Below are positions 13,114-16,248 of a DNA stretch of 16,248 nucleotides, piece after piece. This stretch comes from Prevotella sp. UBA7594. GTDB taxonomy: Bacteria > Bacteroidota > Bacteroidia > Bacteroidales > Bacteroidaceae. The notes under the pieces are model-generated. The model was not told the DNA's origin, searched no databases, and saw only the letters and a program-made list of their open reading frames with translations. The stretch spans positions 1 to 16,248 of the forward strand of contig DLKG01000045.1 of the NCBI GenBank assembly GCA_002490315.1. The letters run 5' to 3'. Made by a program: the position numbers and the translations under genes. Numbering within the stretch: position 1 is the first letter of the stretch; each line of letters starts with the position of its first letter.

Positions 13114-13134
13114 CACGTGAATAAAAGCAAAATT

Positions 13135-13902
13135 ATGAACAATAGAAAACCACTAATACTTATTTCCAACGACGACGGCTACCATGCCAAGGGCATCAAC
13201 TCGCTTGTCGACATGCTGCGCGACATCGCCAACATCGTGGTGTGCGCTCCTGAATCGGCACGCTCGGGCTTTGCCACGGCATTTTCCGCCACGGTGCCTC
13301 TGCGCCTGAAACTGCGCCGCAAGGAGGATGGCATGGAGATGTGGTCGTGCAACGGCACGCCTGTCGACTGCGTGAAGCTTGCCCTGCAGGAGCTTCTCGA
13401 CGACCGCAAGCCCGACATGGTCATCGGCGGCATCAACCATGGCGACAACGAATCGGTGAACGTACACTACAGTGGCACGATGGGCATCACGCTTGAGGGC
13501 TGCATGAAATACATTCCTTCCGTTGGCTTCTCGCTATGCGACTTCGACAACGATGCCGACTTCTCGCCGCTGCGCCCTTACGTGCGCTCCATTGTAGAGA
13601 AAGTGCTGCGCGAGGGATTGCCGAAGGGTGTGTGCCTCAACGTCAACTTCCCGAAGCTCAAGGAGTTTCGCGGCGTGAAGATGTGTCGCATGGCGATGGG
13701 CACATGGTACAACGAATGTGTGAAAATGCGCCATCCGCACGGTTACGACTACTACTGGATGACGGGCTCCTACCGCAACGATGAGCCCGACGCCGACGAC
13801 ACCGACAACTGGGCGCTGACGCATGGCTACATAGCCATAACGCCGACACGCATCGACGTAACCGACTATGAAACGCTGAAGAATCTGAAATTTGATTTTT
13901 GA
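13135..13902 (+). CDS. surE: 5'/3'-nucleotidase SurE
   Basis: Encodes 255 residues from ATG 13135; an in-frame TTG at 13111 falls within the -7 box and is rejected. SurE removes phosphate from nucleoside 5'- and 3'-monophosphates with a divalent metal. The metal site is visible: N12-D13-D14 in LISNDDGYHAKGI, S44 in APESARSGFATA, and N101 in GINHGDN. NGTPVDCVKLAL (73-84) is the family's core block. Length is normal for SurE. It is the first gene of a rightward pair with lpxB, 65 nt apart. The spacer between them contains repeated GATTTTTGAGTT words but no good terminator, so the two genes are probably co-transcribed. Confidence 0.95.
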   Translation: MNNRKPLILISNDDGYHAKGINSLVDMLRDIANIVVCAPESARSGFATAFSATVPLRLKLRRKEDGMEMWSCNGTPVDCVKLALQELLDDRKPDMVIGGINHGDNESVNVHYSGTMGITLEGCMKYIPSVGFSLCDFDNDADFSPLRPYVRSIVEKVLREGLPKGVCLNVNFPKLKEFRGVKMCRMAMGTWYNECVKMRHPHGYDYYWMTGSYRNDEPDADDTDNWALTHGYIAITPTRIDVTDYETLKNLKFDF

Positions 13903-13950
13903 GTTGTTCCCGGGCTGTGCCCTGCGATTTTTAACCTGGATTTTTGAGTT
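13894..13950. repeat. Direct repeat GATTTTTGAGTT around the surE stop
   Basis: GATTTTTGAGTT occurs at 13894-13905, where it holds the surE TGA, and again at 13939-13950; GATTTTT occurs once more at 13925. The copies are 45 bp apart and look like a small local duplication in the surE-lpxB spacer. Confidence 0.55.
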
Positions 13951-13967
13951 AGTAGTTTTTTTTACGT

Positions 13968-15107
13968 ATGAAATACTATCTGATAGCCGGCGAGGCATCC
14001 GGCGACCTTCATGCCTCCCATCTTATGGCAGCCTTGCGCGAGGTTGACGACAGCGCGGAGTTTCGCTTCTTCGGCGGCGACCTCATGTCTGCCGTCGGAG
14101 GGACACGCGTGAAGCACTATCGTGAGTTGGCATATATGGGGTTTATCCCCGTGCTGCTGCATCTGCGCACCATCTTCCGCAACATGTCGTTGTGCAAGCG
14201 CGACATCAAGGAATGGGAACCCGACGCCGTCATTCTCGTCGACTATCCGGGCTTCAATCTCGACATTGCGAAATACGTGCATGCCAACACCAACATTCCC
14301 GTCTACTACTACATCTCGCCGAAGATATGGGCATGGAAGGAATACCGCATCAAGCGCATCAAGCGCGACGTGGACGAGATGTTCTCCATACTGCCGTTTG
14401 AGGTGGACTTCTTCGAGAAGAAACACCACTACCCCATCCACTATGTCGGCAATCCGACGGCAGAAGAGGTGAGGCTGTTCAAGGAGTCTTATTCTGAGAG
14501 CGGCTCGCAGTTTCGCTCGCGCCATGCTCTCCCCGACAAGCCCGTCATCGCCTTGCTTGCAGGCAGCCGACGCCAGGAGATTAGTGCCAACCTGCCGGGC
14601 ATGATTGCAGCGACGAGGCAGTTTGAGGGCTATCAAGTGATAGTTGCCGGAGCGCCCGGCATAGAACGCGACTACTACGACCGCTTCCTTTCTGGCACGG
14701 GAGTGGGCATTGTCTACGACGACACCTACGCCTTGCTCTCCAACGCGCGCGCTGCCGTCGTCACAAGTGGCACGGCGACTCTTGAGACGGCGCTCTTGGG
14801 CGTGCCGCAGGTGGTTTGCTACGCCATGAACATGGCGCGTTTCGTTGGCTTCTGCCGACGCTTCGTGCTGAAAGTGAAGTACGTGTCGCTCGTCAATCTC
14901 ATTGCGGGTCGGGAGGTGGTAAGCGAACTTGTGGCTGACTCTTTCTCCCCCGCCAACATCACGCGCCAACTGGCACACATTCTCCCCGACGGAGAGCCGC
15001 GCGAAAGGATGCTCGACGGCTACGAGGAGGTGTGGGAGAAGCTTGGCAGCGACAGTCCGTCGATGTCGACTGCCCACATCATCTACGAACTTGTGCATAA
15101 GGAATGA
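13968..15107 (+). CDS. lpxB: Lipid-A-disaccharide synthase LpxB
   Basis: Encodes 379 residues, normal for this GT19 glycosyltransferase. It joins UDP-2,3-diacylglucosamine to 2,3-diacylglucosamine 1-phosphate (lipid X) to make the lipid A disaccharide at the inner face of the cytoplasmic membrane. Motifs in order: GEASGDLHASHLM (8-20), ELAYMGFIPVL, VDYPGFN (91-97), YYISPKIWAW (114-123), YVGNP (159-163), LAGSRRQEI (197-205), and TSGTATLETALLGVPQVVCY, the nucleotide-sugar site. All are intact. It follows surE on the same strand. No Shine-Dalgarno is visible; a T-rich tract precedes the ATG. The stop TGA (15105-15107) lies in the loop of a perfect hairpin. Confidence 0.97.
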   Translation: MKYYLIAGEASGDLHASHLMAALREVDDSAEFRFFGGDLMSAVGGTRVKHYRELAYMGFIPVLLHLRTIFRNMSLCKRDIKEWEPDAVILVDYPGFNLDIAKYVHANTNIPVYYYISPKIWAWKEYRIKRIKRDVDEMFSILPFEVDFFEKKHHYPIHYVGNPTAEEVRLFKESYSESGSQFRSRHALPDKPVIALLAGSRRQEISANLPGMIAATRQFEGYQVIVAGAPGIERDYYDRFLSGTGVGIVYDDTYALLSNARAAVVTSGTATLETALLGVPQVVCYAMNMARFVGFCRRFVLKVKYVSLVNLIAGREVVSELVADSFSPANITRQLAHILPDGEPRERMLDGYEEVWEKLGSDSPSMSTAHIIYELVHKE

Positions 15108-15123
15108 GCCTTATGCACAAGTT
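15088..15123. terminator. Perfect 15-bp hairpin over the lpxB stop codon
   Basis: AACTTGTGCATAAGG (15088-15102) pairs perfectly with CCTTATGCACAAGTT (15109-15123) around a 6-nt loop AATGAG that contains the lpxB TGA. Only TTT-CC-TT follows, so the U-tract is weak. It may terminate lpxB, protect its 3' end, or serve both convergent genes. Confidence 0.6.
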
Positions 15124-15132
15124 TCCTTCGAC

Positions 15133-15156
15133 GAAACAGGCATACGCTCCTGTTTC
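15133..15156. terminator. Second hairpin in the convergent lpxB/secreted-protein gap
   Basis: GAAACAGG (15133-15140) and CCTGTTTC (15149-15156) form an 8-bp stem with an 8-nt loop. It begins 3 nt past the stop of the leftward gene and 25 nt past the lpxB stop. No U-tract on either side. Confidence 0.45.
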
Positions 15157-15159
15157 CTC

Positions 15160-16047
15160 CTACATCACGACCTCAACGGTGAACGTCTTCAGGTCGGTGG
15201 TTTTCAGGAAATCCACCACTTCCTCACGCATATACTTGTAAAGAGGTTCAAGCGAAGAGCGCATCGCCTCCTTGTAGGATCTGCCCTTCATGTTGTTGAG
15301 CATCAGCTCCATGAAGTGTTCCTCCCAATCTCCGCCGACGTCATCCTCGTCCTTGCGCTGCTCAAGCATTTCCTTCATGTTGATTATCGCTCCTTCTATC
15401 TCCTTCACGCGGTGGTCGAGCGTGTAGCTTGCCTCGTTTTGTCGTCCATTTGCCTCGTCGGAGCCGAGCCATCTGCCTATTCTCTTCACTTCTTCCACGA
15501 GGCGGGCGTTAGTGAAGTTCTCGCAAGGCTCCTGCGCGGGAAACCATTTTCGCTGCACTTCCAGTTCGCCGATGTTCGCCGGCATCTCAGTCATCGTGGA
15601 GACTGTGCCCAGACGCGGATTGATTGACGTGCCAAGCTCGTCGCATAGGCGTATTGTGCGGCGGCGCTTGCCAGCCTTCACCTTGACGCGGCTTCTGTCT
15701 TGCGACAGTGACGAAACAATGGCGTTGGCGCTCTTTGCTGTATTCTTCGCGCTGTTTCCGCTGTTGTTCTGTGCAGAAGCGTCATTTTCTTCCGACTGTC
15801 CGCCCGCGTTTTTCGTCTGTGTGCTCTTGCTTTTCGCCGAGGAGTTGCCGTTCGCCGTGCTCTTCGCGCCACTCACGACATCGTTCACAACTCCGTTTAC
15901 CGTACCGCGCACAACGCGCTCGGTGTTCTGCTTCAGCTTCTTCTCTGCCTTGTTTTTCAGTTTGCCAAAAAATCCCTGTGCCGACGCTCCCATACTGAGC
16001 ATCGTTGTGACTACAGTAAGGACAATAAGTCTTTTCCCGTTTACCAT
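15160..16047 (-). CDS. Secreted hypothetical protein
   Basis: Encodes 295 residues, family not recognised. Residues 1-23 are a signal peptide (KRLIVLTVVTTMLSMGASA, cleaved before QGFFG); no lipobox. Residues about 24-60 are a basic amphipathic helix (FFGKLKNKAEKKLKQNTERV). Residues about 60-112 are low-complexity, rich in S, N, K, A and Q, and look like a flexible linker. Residues about 120-295 look folded, with charged helices (LVEEVKRIGRWLG, IEGAIINMKEMLEQRKDED) and a final strand TFTVEVV. Secreted proteins starting QGFFGKLK or similar, followed by disorder, are common in Prevotella, with unknown roles. It is transcribed alone from a promoter at 16096-16103 and is convergent with lpxB, two hairpins lying between. 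Confidence 0.8.
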   Translation of the reverse strand: MVNGKRLIVLTVVTTMLSMGASAQGFFGKLKNKAEKKLKQNTERVVRGTVNGVVNDVVSGAKSTANGNSSAKSKSTQTKNAGGQSEENDASAQNNSGNSAKNTAKSANAIVSSLSQDRSRVKVKAGKRRRTIRLCDELGTSINPRLGTVSTMTEMPANIGELEVQRKWFPAQEPCENFTNARLVEEVKRIGRWLGSDEANGRQNEASYTLDHRVKEIEGAIINMKEMLEQRKDEDDVGGDWEEHFMELMLNNMKGRSYKEAMRSSLEPLYKYMREEVVDFLKTTDLKTFTVEVVM

Positions 16048-16095
16048 AATTAATTGTGTTGATTGTTCAAGTTAGACATCTGGTTTATATAATTG

Positions 16096-16103
16096 CAAAA
16101 TTA
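16096..16103 (-). promoter_or_regulatory. Promoter of the secreted hypothetical protein
   Basis: The minus strand reads TAATTTTG followed by CAATT, an exact -7 match. Transcription near 16089 would give a leader of about 40 nt. The remaining 145 bases to the window end show no gene or structure I can support. Confidence 0.55.
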
Positions 16104-16248
16104 AGAATAAATTTCGAAAACGCAAGAAATTTCGCTTCGCTTTTCAAAAAAGTCTGTCACACCAAATGTACTGAAGCGTCGCACAAATGGCGAAATTAGA
16201 GAAGTTAACATCCATTATCCACAATCGATTATATATTCAACTTTCTGA

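Noticed and set aside
13962..15098. Long leftward open frame (378 codons) opposite lpxB
   Set aside because: It is fully antisense to an intact, motif-complete lpxB, with histidine- and arginine-rich composition typical of a codon-bias shadow and no start signals or family features.

Overview
The window reads as chromosome of a Bacteroidales bacterium, most likely Prevotella or a close relative. Reasons: promoters carry the Bacteroidetes -7 box TAnnTTTG, Shine-Dalgarno sequences are mostly weak or absent, the order parA-parB-DUF5683-mltD-rel is typical of the phylum, surE and lpxB are adjacent, and a secreted hexosaminidase carries BspA-like leucine-rich repeats. The genus is an inference from style, not from a marker gene.

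Left third (about 1-4440): AT-rich accessory DNA. A leftward set of four small unrecognised or DUF-class genes (63, 72, 131 and 113 aa) starts from a promoter at about 1380. It is divergent from a 65-aa XRE-type regulator followed by a complete RhuM-family gene. Next comes a decay zone: a promoter, a dead reading frame ending in the last 55 residues of a GGGtGRT-type protein, a strong terminator, and one copy of a 111-bp GC-rich palindromic element. Then come two small genes that look like the DUF3791 family, a broken second copy of the RhuM gene (homopolymer frameshift, about 403-bp internal deletion) and a second copy (114 bp) of the palindromic element that ends the broken gene. This region shows repeated duplication, deletion and small-element activity.

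Right two thirds (4441-16248): GC-richer core chromosome. A monocistronic secreted LRR-GH20 beta-N-acetylhexosaminidase faces a five-gene leftward operon across a strong bidirectional terminator. That operon, in transcription order, is parA, parB, DUF5683, mltD-like lytic transglycosylase and bifunctional rel. It joins chromosome segregation, envelope and wall remodelling, and (p)ppGpp control in one transcription unit with gaps of 29 nt or less and a 26-nt parA/parB overlap. Divergent from it are surE (5'-nucleotidase) and lpxB (lipid A disaccharide synthase). lpxB ends inside a perfect hairpin, facing a leftward secreted protein of unknown function.

No tRNA, rRNA, CRISPR array, integrase, transposase gene or canonical parS site was seen. 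The most interesting material is in 1-4330: the undescribed four-gene cluster opposite XRE/RhuM, the palindromic element pair, the RhuM duplication scar and the orphan DUF3791-like pair.
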